Below, piece after piece: positions 27,407 to 36,352 of a stretch of DNA of 64,000 nucleotides. A model generated the notes under the pieces. That model saw only the letters and a program-made list of their open reading frames with translations, searched no databases and had not been told where the DNA came from. Both the position numbers and the translations under genes were made by a program. The stretch is from Gracilimonas sp034520725 (GTDB taxonomy: Bacteria; Bacteroidota; Rhodothermia; Balneolales; Balneolaceae). The stretch spans positions 65,769-129,768 of the forward strand of contig JAXHNH010000013.1 of NCBI GenBank assembly GCA_034520725.1, given 5' to 3'. Each line of letters begins with the position of its first letter. Position 1 is the stretch's first letter.

Positions 27407-27423
27407 TAACACTTTTAATGTTA
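27407..27423. promoter_or_regulatory. Dyad TAACA-N7-TGTTA between icd and lysR-type gene
   Basis: A perfect 5-bp inverted repeat with a 7-base spacer lies in the 96-base divergent gap, 18 bases before the LysR ATG. Its geometry resembles LysR-family boxes, which commonly regulate the divergent neighbour. No functional evidence. Confidence 0.4.
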
Positions 27424-27440
27424 TACATAAACTAATATAT

Positions 27441-28344
27441 ATGTCATTTACACTACATCAACTGGATGTATTTGCAGAGGTCGCCAAACAAAAAAGCATG
27501 ACAAAGGCTGCTGAAAAATTATACATGACACAGCCGGCTGTTTCTATTCAGGTGAAAAAACTTACAGGATCATTTCGAGATCAACCTATTTGAAGTCATT
27601 GGAAAAGAGTTATTCCTGACAGGGGCAGGTAAAGAATTATATCAGGCTCAAAAGAATATCAGGAAGGAATTAGACAATCTCGATATGACACTGTCTGAAA
27701 TGAAGGGCATGCTGAAGGGATCGCTGAATATAGCTGTGGTTTCAACAGCAAAATATTTCATGCCCTATATACTTGGAGCCTATAGGGATAAGTATGAGAA
27801 CATTAAGATCTCACTGAAAGTTACCGATCGCAACGAAGTAAAGGACATGCTTCGTAATAATTTATGTGATCTTGCAGTGTTTTCTGTACTACCGGACGAA
27901 CTGGATCTTGAATCAGTAGATTTTTTGAGCAACCAACTGATGATCGCTTCTGCTCCCGATCACCCGCTGGCAAAAGAAAAAAATATAGATTTCAAGGCCC
28001 TGGAAGAATACGATTTTCTGATCCGTGAACCGGGATCAGGAACACGTATGGTCATGCAGCATTTGTTTGATAAGTACGATATATCACCAAATATAATAAT
28101 GGAACTGGGGACAAACGAAGCAGTAAAACAAGCAATAATGGCCGGTATCGGGATTTCACTTATATCAAAATATAGCCTGACTCTGGAGGAGGGCATAGGA
28201 AAAATATCCATTGTTGAGGTGAAAGACCTTCCTTATGAAAATGTTTGGAAAATAGTTTATCCAAAGGGTAAAAGACTTAGTCCGGCCGCCCAAAATTTCA
28301 TTGAATTCACTGTGAATGCTCCGATTAACGAAATCTTAACGTGA
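27441..28344 (+). CDS. LysR-family transcriptional regulator, frameshifted
   Basis: About 300 residues after correction. The winged helix is complete at the N-terminus (LHQLDVFAEVAKQKSMTKAA, MTQPAVSIQVKKL), then the frame breaks at 27563-27565. Removing the extra A restores KKLQDHFEINLFEVIGKELFLTGAG and joins the effector domain (SLNIAVVSTAKYFMPYILG, TRMVMQHLFDKYD, GIGISLISKYS). Its divergence from icd suggests it may regulate central carbon metabolism; CbbR/CysB-like alternatives cannot be excluded. The untracked N-terminal part starts at ATG 27441. Confidence 0.88.
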
Positions 28345-28869
28345 TAAGATCATATACTATTTACCGTCAATTCGAGATAGGAATTGGTCTTTTATAAAGA
28401 TGTGGAGTCATTTCGCGGCGAATGCCCGAAATCTAATAGGTTGAATAGGATTTAACGGTTTAATTTGTGGCACGTATTAGATTTCCGCCTGCACGGGAAT
28501 GACTATTGCTCCGTCTTCCTTGCCCATTCCTACTATTTCTTATCTCGATTTCACGTTATTTAGGAACCATGCGGTTATCGTTTACGCTCATCCGGTAAAA
28601 GTAGTTCGTGGGGATAAATACATTTAGAATTTAATTTTACTCGTTTCTCATAACAGAAAGTTTTTATACGTATATTTAAGGCTTATTGAAAATTGTGAGT
28701 TCGTGATAAGACTGGAATCCTATACTTTTCAGGTTTATAGAACCTTGCTGGCCTTTGTAAATCAAGCAGTCGCGCTTGCCTCTTGTCCATAGCTCACCCC
28801 TAATTTTCCGGACAAGAAGCAGTACAGCACCAAATTCTGAACGGGATAAAAACGACTAATAAATACTAT
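28345..28869. other. Intergenic region: 97-bp dispersed repeat plus structured leader
   Basis: No gene seen. The left part holds a 97-bp palindromic repeat (28407-28503). The right part, from about 28640, is the likely leader of the downstream helicase gene. It can form CAAGC/GCTTG (28760-28775) and CTTGTCC/GGACAAG (about 28780-28811) stems. Confidence 0.55.
28407..28503 (-). repeat. 97-bp dispersed repeat, GTCATT...AATGAC ends
   Basis: Bounded by GTCATT and AATGAC. Arms GCGGCGAATGCCCGAAATCTA and TAGATTTCCGCCTGCACGGG are partly self-complementary. A 97-bp relative in opposite orientation is at 60166-60262, and a diverged one at 61537-61634. Confidence 0.7.
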
Positions 28870-30657
28870 ATGTCAACGTTCAAAGAACTGGGCCTGTCGC
28901 CCGAAATATGTAAAGCCGTAGAAGATCTAGGCTTTCAAACCCCAACTGAAGTACAGGAAAGAGCTATTCCTACCATTCTGGCTTCACAAAGAGATCTTGT
29001 GGCTTTGGCCCAAACAGGAACGGGTAAAACCGGAGCTTTTGGAATGCCTGTATTGCAACAAGTGGATGCCAACTCAAACAATGTTCAGGTTCTGGTGCTT
29101 TCACCGACCCGTGAACTGGCCATACAGATTGAAAAAGATCTTAAGTCTTTTGCCAAATATCTGAAGGGAATTAGTACAGTTGCGGTATATGGGGGAGCAA
29201 ATATATCTACTCAAATTCGCGCACTGAACAGAGGGACCCAGGTTGTAATCGGTACGCCAGGCCGTATGCTGGATCTTATTAGAAGAGGTAAACTGGATGT
29301 GACAAACGTCCGGTCATTGATCCTCGATGAAGCTGATGAAATGCTGAATATGGGATTTCAGGAAGACCTGGATGCCATTCTTCATGATACTCCAAAGGAA
29401 AAACAGACGCTGTTGTTTTCGGCTACCATGCCTAAACAAATTTCTAAAATGGCGCATAAATACATGAACGATCCTGAAGAAATTCAGGTGAATGCACGTA
29501 ATTCTGGCGCGCTGAATGTGGAGCATCATTTTTATATGGTTAACGCCAAAGACCGTTACGATGCCCTCAAGCGCATTGCGGATGTGAATCCGGATATTTA
29601 CGGGATCATCTTTTGCAGAACTCGCCGCGAGACAGCTGATATTGCATCTAAACTATCCAAAGAAGGTTATAATGCCGATCTGCTGAATGGAGATCTTTCT
29701 CAGAATCAGCGGGATGAAGTAATGAACCGATTCCGTTCAGGTGAACTTCAGCTGCTAGTAGCAACTGATGTTGCTGCCCGTGGATTGGATGTAGACAGCC
29801 TGACGCATGTTATTAACTACAACCTGCCGGATGACCTGGAAGTTTATATTCACAGAAGTGGACGTACCGGTCGTGCAGGTAACAGTGGAATCGCTGTTTC
29901 TATCATTCACACCCGTGAAATGAATAAGATCAGAGCCCTTGAAAAAATGTCCGGAAAGGATTTTATCAAACAAGATGTACCGAAAGGTGAAGAAGTTTGT
30001 GGTGTTAGAATGATGGATATGGTTGAGAAACTCAGAACTACTGAAGTCAACCAAAAGCAGATTGATAAATATTTACCGGAAGTGTATGAGAGACTTTCTG
30101 ACCTGGGATGGCAGGAACTCATTCAGCATTTTGTATCCATGGAATTCAATCAGATCCTTGAATATTATGAGCAGGCAGGTGATATAAACGCCACTGCCGG
30201 AAGATCGAACAAAAAGAACAACAAGCGTAATTCTTCCAGTAAAGGAAGTCGTAACTCAGGTGGACGCAGCAATAATCGTGAGGCTGAAGAAGGCTTTACA
30301 CGCTATTTCCTGAATGTTGGTCAGCGTGATGGATTAAATCCTGCGCGACTAATGGGTGTTGTGAATGAGCAAATGAATGGCAAAAAGCCTGACTTTGGTA
30401 AAATCGATATTCAAACCAATTTCTCATTCTTTGAAGTGGAAGAAGGATTTGACTCAAAATTGTTTGATGCCATGAATGGCTCACAGTTTGAAGGCCGTGA
30501 TATCAGTGTAGAACTGGCAAAGCCGGATAAAAATGGGTCTTCATCTTCTTCAAGTAACGGAAGATCAAGCAACAAAGGAAAGAGAAGTTCCGGTGGCAAC
30601 AAAAAAGCCAAAGGCGGACTTATTAAAAAGAAAAAGAGTCCTAAAGTTTACTCATAA
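28870..30657 (+). CDS. deaD: DEAD-box RNA helicase, CsdA/DeaD-like
   Basis: A 595-residue helicase. The core shows GFQTPTEVQERAIP, LAQTGTGKTGAFG, PTRELA, TPGRML, DEADEML, SAT, ARGLD and HRSGRTGRAG in residues 1-370. A dimerisation-like helical region follows, then a Ser/Asn/Arg linker, and at about 475-560 a DbpA/CsdA RRM-like RNA-binding domain (TRYFLNVGQRDGLNPARLMGVVNE, IDIQTNFSFFEVEEGFD). The C-terminus is basic low complexity. This architecture is that of the cold-shock and ribosome-assembly helicase CsdA. The long structured upstream region fits cold-inducible control, though this is not shown. Confidence 0.93.
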   Translation: MSTFKELGLSPEICKAVEDLGFQTPTEVQERAIPTILASQRDLVALAQTGTGKTGAFGMPVLQQVDANSNNVQVLVLSPTRELAIQIEKDLKSFAKYLKGISTVAVYGGANISTQIRALNRGTQVVIGTPGRMLDLIRRGKLDVTNVRSLILDEADEMLNMGFQEDLDAILHDTPKEKQTLLFSATMPKQISKMAHKYMNDPEEIQVNARNSGALNVEHHFYMVNAKDRYDALKRIADVNPDIYGIIFCRTRRETADIASKLSKEGYNADLLNGDLSQNQRDEVMNRFRSGELQLLVATDVAARGLDVDSLTHVINYNLPDDLEVYIHRSGRTGRAGNSGIAVSIIHTREMNKIRALEKMSGKDFIKQDVPKGEEVCGVRMMDMVEKLRTTEVNQKQIDKYLPEVYERLSDLGWQELIQHFVSMEFNQILEYYEQAGDINATAGRSNKKNNKRNSSSKGSRNSGGRSNNREAEEGFTRYFLNVGQRDGLNPARLMGVVNEQMNGKKPDFGKIDIQTNFSFFEVEEGFDSKLFDAMNGSQFEGRDISVELAKPDKNGSSSSSSNGRSSNKGKRSSGGNKKAKGGLIKKKKSPKVYS

Positions 30658-30739
30658 TTAATCGGTTCCAACCTGTCTGTCTATAAAGGCAGGCGCAGAC
30701 CAAGCGGAACCAGTTTCCGTAATTTTACTTAGCAAATAC

Positions 30740-30766
30740 TCGCTCCTGACGCTATGCGTTGGAGCG
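30740..30766. repeat. Palindromic repeat, second copy at 17520
   Basis: CGCTCCTGACGC and GCGTTGGAGCG form an imperfect hairpin closely matching the element at 17520-17546. It lies just before the csdA-like terminator. Confidence 0.6.
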
Positions 30767-30776
30767 GCCAGAATGT

Positions 30777-30809
30777 AAGCCCAAGATCAGCAATGGTTTT
30801 GGGCTTTTT
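30777..30809 (+). terminator. Hairpin terminator after the csdA-like gene
   Basis: AAGCCCAA (30777-30784) pairs with TTGGGCTT (30799-30806), followed by further T. It is a typical intrinsic terminator for the upstream helicase transcript. Confidence 0.7.
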
Positions 30810-30823
30810 CTATATTCGTATTT

Positions 30824-31177
30824 ATGAGCATAGAAATAAGAATGTTTTTACGGAATGTAATAATACTATTTATCACCATAGTTATAGTTGGTTGTAGTTT
30901 AGATACTGAAGAAGAGTACTATAAAAAAGTCGGCTATGAATTACTTAAAAAGCACGAATATGCAGGATCTGTAGCTCATGGGCCTAGCGAAGCTATCGTT
31001 AATCTTCACGAAACCTATAGTGTTTTAGATGGGAATAACACACCAGCCATTGAAATAGTAATTTCCATTGAATTCTTAGCAAAAGAAGAATATTCTTTCA
31101 ATACTGTGAAAGTACTCATTGACAAGAAGTCAAATGAATTGGAAGGCATTTCATTTGGTTATGGGCCTGTTGAATAG
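30824..31177 (+). CDS. Small hypothetical lipoprotein
   Basis: A 117-residue lipoprotein with signal RNVIILFITIVIVGC (Cys at about 25) and a mature part of about 90 residues mixing charged helices and strands (EYSFNTVKVLIDKKSNELEGISFGYG). No family is recognised. It starts 14 bases after the csdA terminator and ends before a strong palindromic terminator. Composition is slightly AT-richer than neighbours. Confidence 0.65.
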   Translation: MSIEIRMFLRNVIILFITIVIVGCSLDTEEEYYKKVGYELLKKHEYAGSVAHGPSEAIVNLHETYSVLDGNNTPAIEIVISIEFLAKEEYSFNTVKVLIDKKSNELEGISFGYGPVE

Positions 31178-31221
31178 CCCTTGAAATCTGACATTCTGCT
31201 AACAATGCAAAAGTAAAAAAC

Positions 31222-31251
31222 CGAAGGGGCAATTCATGAATTGCCCCTTCG
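31222..31251. terminator. Perfect 30-bp palindrome, bidirectional terminator
   Basis: CGAAGGGGCAATTC and its exact complement form a perfect palindrome centred on ATGAAT. An A-run precedes and T-rich bases follow. It separates the convergent lipoprotein and hisI genes. Confidence 0.72.
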
Positions 31252-31306
31252 ATTAATAAATTAGGTAGGTAATTAGGTGATAGTTTCTACCACCTGAAAT
31301 CTTATA

Positions 31307-31790
31307 CTACAGTTTCGTTGGATTTGGTGCATCTCCATAAACTTCTTTGGGGTCAAAGACTTTTTCCTCTTCTTCGAAGTTCAGTTCACCATCTTTTTTC
31401 TCGAATTCTTCTCCGGTTGGTACACTTCTAAAGAAGCATGAGCGATAGCCTACGTGACAACTGGCACCATTGCCCTGAACTTCAACCCGAAGCCATACGC
31501 AATCCTGATCGTCATCAATGCGCATTTCTTTAACAGTTTGAACGAGTCCACTGGTAGCGCCTTTATGCCATAGAGTCTCTCTGCTGCGACTGTAATATAC
31601 GGCTTCACCGATCTCAATGGTCTTTTTCAGGGCCTCTTCATTCATGTAGCCATGCATCAACAGTTCTCCTGATTCATAATCGGTGGTTACAACCGGGATA
31701 AGTCCGTTTTCCTGAAACTTTGGAGCCAGATCATTTCCTTCTTCTACTTGTTCTACGGTATTACGTTTTTTGAATGCTATATTCGTACAT
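31307..31790 (-). CDS. hisI: Phosphoribosyl-AMP cyclohydrolase, start uncertain
   Basis: The third step of histidine synthesis, opening the adenine ring of PR-AMP. Seen are LMHGYMNEEAL, YYSRSRETLWHKGATSG, DQDCVWLRVEVQGNGASCHVGYRSCFF with the zinc Cys residues. The in-frame ATG at 31660 would remove conserved N-terminal residues (NGLIPVVTTDYESGELLM). The open frame extends to about 31790, where ATG (MYEYSI) is one frame off near the A-run at 31763-31769, so a one-base indel probably hides the true start. There is no fused HisE domain, only a short acidic tail. Confidence 0.85.
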
Positions 31791-31803
31791 GATTGGTAAT
31801 TAG

Positions 31804-31893
31804 GTGTCAGTCATTCTTGATGCGAAAGCGAAGAACCTTCAAGTTGTTACCTGTGAAGATCCTTCACCGCCGGTTGGCGGTTCAGGATGACTT
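31804..31893. repeat. Palindromic dispersed-type repeat (GTCATTCTTGA...TCAGGATGAC)
   Basis: The ends are near-complementary, and an internal ACCGCCGGTTGGCGGT hairpin lies at about 31868-31883. It resembles the GTCATTCTGAAC-type intergenic repeats found in many Bacteroidota-like genomes. No gene is seen in this gap. Confidence 0.5.
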
Positions 31894-31991
31894 ATTTGTT
31901 ATAATTCTACTAATTTTTGTGTTGTGATACGGCTCGCTTCGGCCGCTCTGCGTTGTTGCGAATTTAGAAAGTTGTTAAATCTACCAATTCG

Positions 31992-32297
31992 TTAGACAGA
32001 CTTGGAGCCGTCAGACGAAGAATCCTGTTCAATATTCGGTGTTGAATGTTCTTTGTCGGATGTTCTCCTCGGTACCGGATCATACCCTTCGCCACCCCAG
32101 GGGTGACAGGTTCCGATCCGCTTGATGCCGAGCCAAAAGCCTTTCAGCGGTCCCCATTCATTCACCGCCTCTATCATGTAGTGTGAACAGGTGGGAGAGT
32201 ACCGACAGCTTTTACCCAGCCATGGTGAAATGGCTAACTGATAAAACCGGACCAAGCCGATGATCAGCTTGCTGAATATGAGTTTCAGCCATTTCAT
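31992..32297 (-). CDS. yidD: Membrane protein insertion efficiency factor YidD
   Basis: A 101-residue protein with the full YidD core in residues 1-78: IGLVRFYQLAISPWLGKSCRYSPTCSHYMIEA and GFWLGIKRIGTCHPWGGEGYDPVP. It helps YidC-dependent membrane insertion at the inner membrane. The tail after residue 78 (DKEHSTPNIEQDSSSDGSKSV) is not family-like and is encoded by a GAACATTCAACACCG-type intergenic repeat, so the gene end appears to have been extended by a repeat. Its start overlaps the cysS stop by one base. Confidence 0.93.
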   Translation of the reverse strand: MKWLKLIFSKLIIGLVRFYQLAISPWLGKSCRYSPTCSHYMIEAVNEWGPLKGFWLGIKRIGTCHPWGGEGYDPVPRRTSDKEHSTPNIEQDSSSDGSKSV

Positions 32298-33754
32298 TAC
32301 TCAATTTCGAAGGTCGTGCCTTCTTTTCCATCCATAAGTTGAACACCCAGCTCTTTTAAGTCATCACGGATCTTATCCGAAAGCTCAAAATTCTTGTTGC
32401 TACGGGCATCCTTACGGATCTCGATCAATAATTCGATCATACCTTTTGTTAGCTCCTCATTTCCGCCACCTTCCTGTGGCCATATCCCTAATACTCCGTC
32501 CACAAAATCATGAAGAAATTGTTTGATCTCTTCTATGTTTGATGGGGTCTTCTTCTCAGTGATCTGCTTTCTAATTTCCTTCAGCTGCTCAAATAATATG
32601 GCAATAGCCTGAGCTGAATTGAAATCATCATTCATCACACCTTCAACGGAATTTTTCAATTCTACAAGGTCATATGCATCTCCGGTACCTGCTTCAGCAC
32701 TTTCGATCGTATTGATCATAGAGTGCAGATTTTTCAATCCTGTTTCTGCTCCACTTAAGGCATCCTCAGAAAAATCGGTAGTGCTGCGATAGTGGGATTG
32801 AAGCAGGAAGAACCGGATCACTTCCGGAGGCCATGCTCTGGTAAGCATTTTATGGTCGCCCGTAAAAAATTCGTGCAGGTTGATCGCGTTACCCAGCGAT
32901 TTGCCCATTTTTTGGCCTTCAAGGGTCACCATGTTGTTGTGCAGCCAATATTTCACAAATTCTTTGTCGTTGGCACATTCTGCCTGGGCGATCTCACATT
33001 CATGGTGTGGAAACTGATTTTCCAGTCCACCACCGTGGATATCAAAGCTCTCACCTAAGTATTTGGTACTCATGGTTGAACATTCGATATGCCAACCGGG
33101 ATAACCAACACCCCAGGGCGAATCCCATTTCATGATGTGACTATCATCTGCTTTTTTCCAAAGGGCAAAATCCTCAGGGCTTTGTTTGTCAGAAGCAGTA
33201 TCAATGCGGATACCTGATTCAGCGTCTTCGGTTTTACGTCCACTTAGTTTTCCGTATTCGGGATCGGAGGACACATCAAAATAAACGTTGCCATTTACTT
33301 CGTAGGCATGGCCATTTTCAATTAATTTCTTAACCATGGCGATCTGCTCTGGAATATGTCCGGTGGCACGGGGAGCAATATCGGGACGCAGAACATTGAG
33401 TGCATCCATATCCCGGAAATAGGTATAGGTGTATTTCTCTGCTATCTCCATCGGTTGCACCTTTTCGATGCGGGCCTGCTTGCTGAGTTTATCTTCACCT
33501 TCTTCGGCATCATCTACCAGGTGACCTACATCAGTGATATTCTGAACATACCGAACCTTGTATTCAAGATATCGGAGATAACGCAGGATCACATCAAAAG
33601 AAACATAGCTTTTGGCATGACCAAGATGGGCATCACCATAAACTGTCGGTCCGCAGACATACATGCCCACGTGTGGTGGATTCAGCGGTTCAAACGGTTC
33701 TTTTTTTCGTGATAAGGTGTTATAAACCTGAAGTTTGTTTGCTTTTTCAGCCAC
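32297..33754 (-). CDS. cysS: Cysteinyl-tRNA synthetase
   Basis: It charges tRNA-Cys. 485 residues, class I. GMYVCGPTVYGDAHLGHAKSYV carries a zinc Cys and the HIGH-type motif (HLGH, 43-46). GWHIECSTMS and the HHECEIAQ stretch supply further zinc ligands, and KMGKSLGNA is the KMSKS motif. The C-terminal anticodon region is present to FEIE at the end. It lies 4 bases after folE and overlaps yidD, so folE-cysS-yidD reads as an operon. Confidence 0.96.
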   Translation of the reverse strand: MAEKANKLQVYNTLSRKKEPFEPLNPPHVGMYVCGPTVYGDAHLGHAKSYVSFDVILRYLRYLEYKVRYVQNITDVGHLVDDAEEGEDKLSKQARIEKVQPMEIAEKYTYTYFRDMDALNVLRPDIAPRATGHIPEQIAMVKKLIENGHAYEVNGNVYFDVSSDPEYGKLSGRKTEDAESGIRIDTASDKQSPEDFALWKKADDSHIMKWDSPWGVGYPGWHIECSTMSTKYLGESFDIHGGGLENQFPHHECEIAQAECANDKEFVKYWLHNNMVTLEGQKMGKSLGNAINLHEFFTGDHKMLTRAWPPEVIRFFLLQSHYRSTTDFSEDALSGAETGLKNLHSMINTIESAEAGTGDAYDLVELKNSVEGVMNDDFNSAQAIAILFEQLKEIRKQITEKKTPSNIEEIKQFLHDFVDGVLGIWPQEGGGNEELTKGMIELLIEIRKDARSNKNFELSDKIRDDLKELGVQLMDGKEGTTFEIE

Positions 33755-33758
33755 AGTA

Positions 33759-34445
33759 TTAGTCTATCTGCGTGTTGGTTCTGATGTAGTCGATAAATTT
33801 TTGCTGGGTAACTTCATTCTCGAAGGCACCACGATATTCAGCAGTAATTGTTGTACTGCTGTGGTCTTTAATGCCACGGGTTGATACGCACAGATGCTTA
33901 CTGTCTATAAACACAGCCACATCATCGGTCTCAAGAGCTGACTGCAATTCATCTGCGATCTGTAGTGTCAATCGTTCCTGAACCTGAGGTCGGCGAGAGT
34001 AATAGTCAACGATTCTGTTGATCTTAGACAATCCGATGACCTTCTTACCTGCTGGAATGTACGCTACGTGAGCCTTGCCGATAAATGGAAGAAAGTGGTG
34101 CTCACAAAAAGAGGTTACCTGAATATTCTTCTCGATCAGCATGCCATTATAATCGTAACTGTTACTGAACTGGCGGGCTATAGGTTTATTCTTGGGATTA
34201 AGTCCCTTAAAGATCTCCTCTACGTACATCTTTGCTACGCGATAGGGTGTGCCTTTGAGACTATCATCATCAAGATCCAATCCCAGAGCTTTCATGATCT
34301 CAGCAAAATGTTTCTGAATGACTTCGATTTTTTCTGAGTCACTCATTTCAAAAGCATTTTCTCGGAGTGGAGTTTGAACTGAAGTACTTATGTGGTCTTC
34401 ACCGATTTCCTCGGCAGTGATCTTATCTATATCCAATGTTTTCAC
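33759..34445 (-). CDS. folE: GTP cyclohydrolase I
   Basis: It converts GTP to 7,8-dihydroneopterin triphosphate, first step of folate/pterin synthesis. 228 residues with a charged N-terminal extension of about 40. The signature SFCEHHFLPFIGKAHVAYIP holds a zinc Cys and His, followed by VIGLSKINRIVDYYSRRPQVQERLT and SKHLCVSTRGIKDHSSTT with the second zinc Cys. First gene of the folE-cysS-yidD run. Confidence 0.96.
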   Translation of the reverse strand: MKTLDIDKITAEEIGEDHISTSVQTPLRENAFEMSDSEKIEVIQKHFAEIMKALGLDLDDDSLKGTPYRVAKMYVEEIFKGLNPKNKPIARQFSNSYDYNGMLIEKNIQVTSFCEHHFLPFIGKAHVAYIPAGKKVIGLSKINRIVDYYSRRPQVQERLTLQIADELQSALETDDVAVFIDSKHLCVSTRGIKDHSSTTITAEYRGAFENEVTQQKFIDYIRTNTQID

Positions 34446-34662
34446 TATTTCTGATTAAATTTGTTTGTAGAACAACCATGTTCTTTCGCCTGTAAAACAG
34501 AAGCATAAAGTTAAGGGTTCCAAGCGTTAATTGACAGTGTGTGAAATGCTTTCGAATATCGAATATTGATCAGAAGAATAGTGAATATCGAAGTAATCCA
34601 AATTGGGAATTCTGAGAAGTTCAATAGATATTTACTTTAATGATTAACTAAGGATTAAGGAT

Positions 34663-34971
34663 ATGATCAAACATGTTGTAATGTGGAAACTGAAGGATGT
34701 GGCTGAGGGAAAGACCAAGGCTGAGAATGCCGAAACCATGAAAAAATTACTGGAGGGTCTACCATCCAAAATAACAGAATTGAGATCAGTGGAAGTTGGA
34801 ATCAACGTTTTGGAAGATAACAATGATGCTGTCTGTGACATAGTGCTTACGGTGGTCTGCGACAATCAGGAGGACCTTAACGCCTATGCCGAGCATGCGG
34901 ATCATCAGAAAGTGGTTTCGTTTATTAAGAAAGTGGTGACTGAAAGACGAGTAATTGACTATTTTCAGTGA
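34663..34971 (+). CDS. Dabb-family (stress-responsive A/B barrel) protein
   Basis: A 102-residue single-domain protein starting MIKHVVMWKLKD, the typical Dabb opening, with LPSKITELRSVEVGIN and DLNAYAEHADHQKVVSFIKKVV, which is the conserved YxxHPxHxxV-like part. These dimeric ferredoxin-like barrels are small, often of unknown function. It sits 39 bases before the Smr-domain gene, and the gap carries GATCACTGATC and a CAGTGAGCAGTGG repeat. Confidence 0.88.
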   Translation: MIKHVVMWKLKDVAEGKTKAENAETMKKLLEGLPSKITELRSVEVGINVLEDNNDAVCDIVLTVVCDNQEDLNAYAEHADHQKVVSFIKKVVTERRVIDYFQ

Positions 34972-35009
34972 TCACTGATCAGTAAACAATTAACAGTGAG
35001 CAGTGGATA

Positions 35010-35297
35010 TTGATGTCTGAATTTGAGTCTGTTGAATTACCGATTGATGGTGAATTGGATCTTCATCTATTTAAGCCTCAGGATCTGGGCGATCTTATTC
35101 CGGATTATATTGAAGAATGTCTGAAAAAGGATATCACTTCGATCAGGATCATTCATGGAAAGGGTAAAGGAGTTCTCAGGAGAACAGTTCATAGCTTACT
35201 GGATCGAAATCCTCACGTTATTTCATACAGTCTGGCCAGTGACCGTAGTGGGTGGGGAGCAACGGTCGTTGAACTGGAGTCTGCTAATTCAGAATAA
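35010..35297 (+). CDS. Smr-domain protein
   Basis: A 95-residue stand-alone Smr (MutS2 C-terminal-like) domain. It has the LDLH motif (residues about 16-19), then IRIIHGKGKGVLRRTVHSLLDRNP and SDRSGWGATVVEL. Smr domains are nucleases or nicking/RNA-cleaving modules, and stand-alone forms are common. Two adjacent ATGs (35010 and 35013) are possible. Its end overlaps the convergent esterase gene by 14 bases. Confidence 0.9.
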   Translation: MMSEFESVELPIDGELDLHLFKPQDLGDLIPDYIEECLKKDITSIRIIHGKGKGVLRRTVHSLLDRNPHVISYSLASDRSGWGATVVELESANSE

Positions 35298-36165
35298 ACA
35301 TCAGAGGTTGGTTAACCCGTATGGCCCAATATTGTTCTTTATGGTCATGTCCTTCAAATTTTTTGGTAACCCAATTTTTGCCTTTAGTGTAACCCCGTGT
35401 TTTCATCATCTCATTTACCTGATCCTGATATACATCATATTCTCCATCCAGGCCAAGAGTTCCAAGATCGAAATAGATCTTATGTGTTTCGGGATTCGGT
35501 AATGCAGATGGGATGTAACTCAGAAAGTCATTATCACCATTGTCTGCAACCGGCCAGTGGGTTGAAAGGCAGGCTGCAGCTCCAAATATATTCGGGTATT
35601 CCATAATGGCGTAAAGAGATATCAAGCCACCCATGCTAGAACCCATGATCGACGTAAACTCTGCCTCCGGTTTAGTACGATAATTATCATCAATAAAAGG
35701 CTTCAGTTCCTGTACCATAAATTTCAGGTACTCGTCCGAAATTACCTCGTCGTAACCCATACTTGGGGTATTCTCAGGCTTGTTTGGCATATACTCTGCA
35801 AAGCGGGTTTCGCCGGAATTCCATGATGCCACCACAATAGTTTTTTGAACTTTATTCTCTGAGATCAAATTGGTCAGCACCTCATCCACCATCCAGTCGT
35901 TGCCATTGTAGGAGGTTAAAGGGTTGAAAACATTCTGTCCATCATGCATGTAAAGTACCTGATAGGACGAATCCTCTTCCGAATAATTGGGAGGTAGCCA
36001 TACTTCCACGTTTCTGGGGACCACAAACTCAGAATCAAAATCTTCGTAAAGATCTACGGTTCCTGTTACCGATTTGAAAGGATTCTGTGGTTCCTGTTCA
36101 GTATCTGAATCACAACCTAACAAGAAGATGGAAAGTAAAAGAATGAGAACAGAAGACTTTTTCAT
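35284..36165 (-). CDS. Esterase-family alpha/beta hydrolase lipoprotein
   Basis: A secreted lipoprotein of about 293 residues: signal SVLILLLSIFLLGC with Cys about 18 from the chosen ATG at 36165. A TTG at 36189 would add eight residues (MSNLVKLL) and is less likely. The fold is the putative-esterase/enterochelin-esterase type: VEVWLPPNY, VLYMHDGQNVF, nucleophile elbow GSSMGGL, and a C-terminal EGHDHKEQYW with the probable catalytic His. Substrate unknown; related enzymes cleave ferulate or siderophore esters. Convergent and slightly overlapping with the Smr gene. Confidence 0.87.
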   Translation of the reverse strand: MKKSSVLILLLSIFLLGCDSDTEQEPQNPFKSVTGTVDLYEDFDSEFVVPRNVEVWLPPNYSEEDSSYQVLYMHDGQNVFNPLTSYNGNDWMVDEVLTNLISENKVQKTIVVASWNSGETRFAEYMPNKPENTPSMGYDEVISDEYLKFMVQELKPFIDDNYRTKPEAEFTSIMGSSMGGLISLYAIMEYPNIFGAAACLSTHWPVADNGDNDFLSYIPSALPNPETHKIYFDLGTLGLDGEYDVYQDQVNEMMKTRGYTKGKNWVTKKFEGHDHKEQYWAIRVNQPLMFILN

Positions 36166-36352
36166 GAGGAGTTTTACTAGATTAGACAATGTTAAATTAC
36201 TGAAACTCCGGGGATCATTAAAGTAGATTTATAAGATCTATGGTATTTGTATTCTTTAATATTATAGTCAATACAATGAGACAGGGATTGGGCTGTTAAC
36301 TAAGTTCTTTTATGCCTATTCTTTATGACTGACACATAAATGTTATTCATAC

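Noticed and set aside
35155..35502. Plus-strand ORF spanning the Smr end and the esterase 3' region
   Set aside because: It overlaps two supported genes in wrong frames and has no family features.
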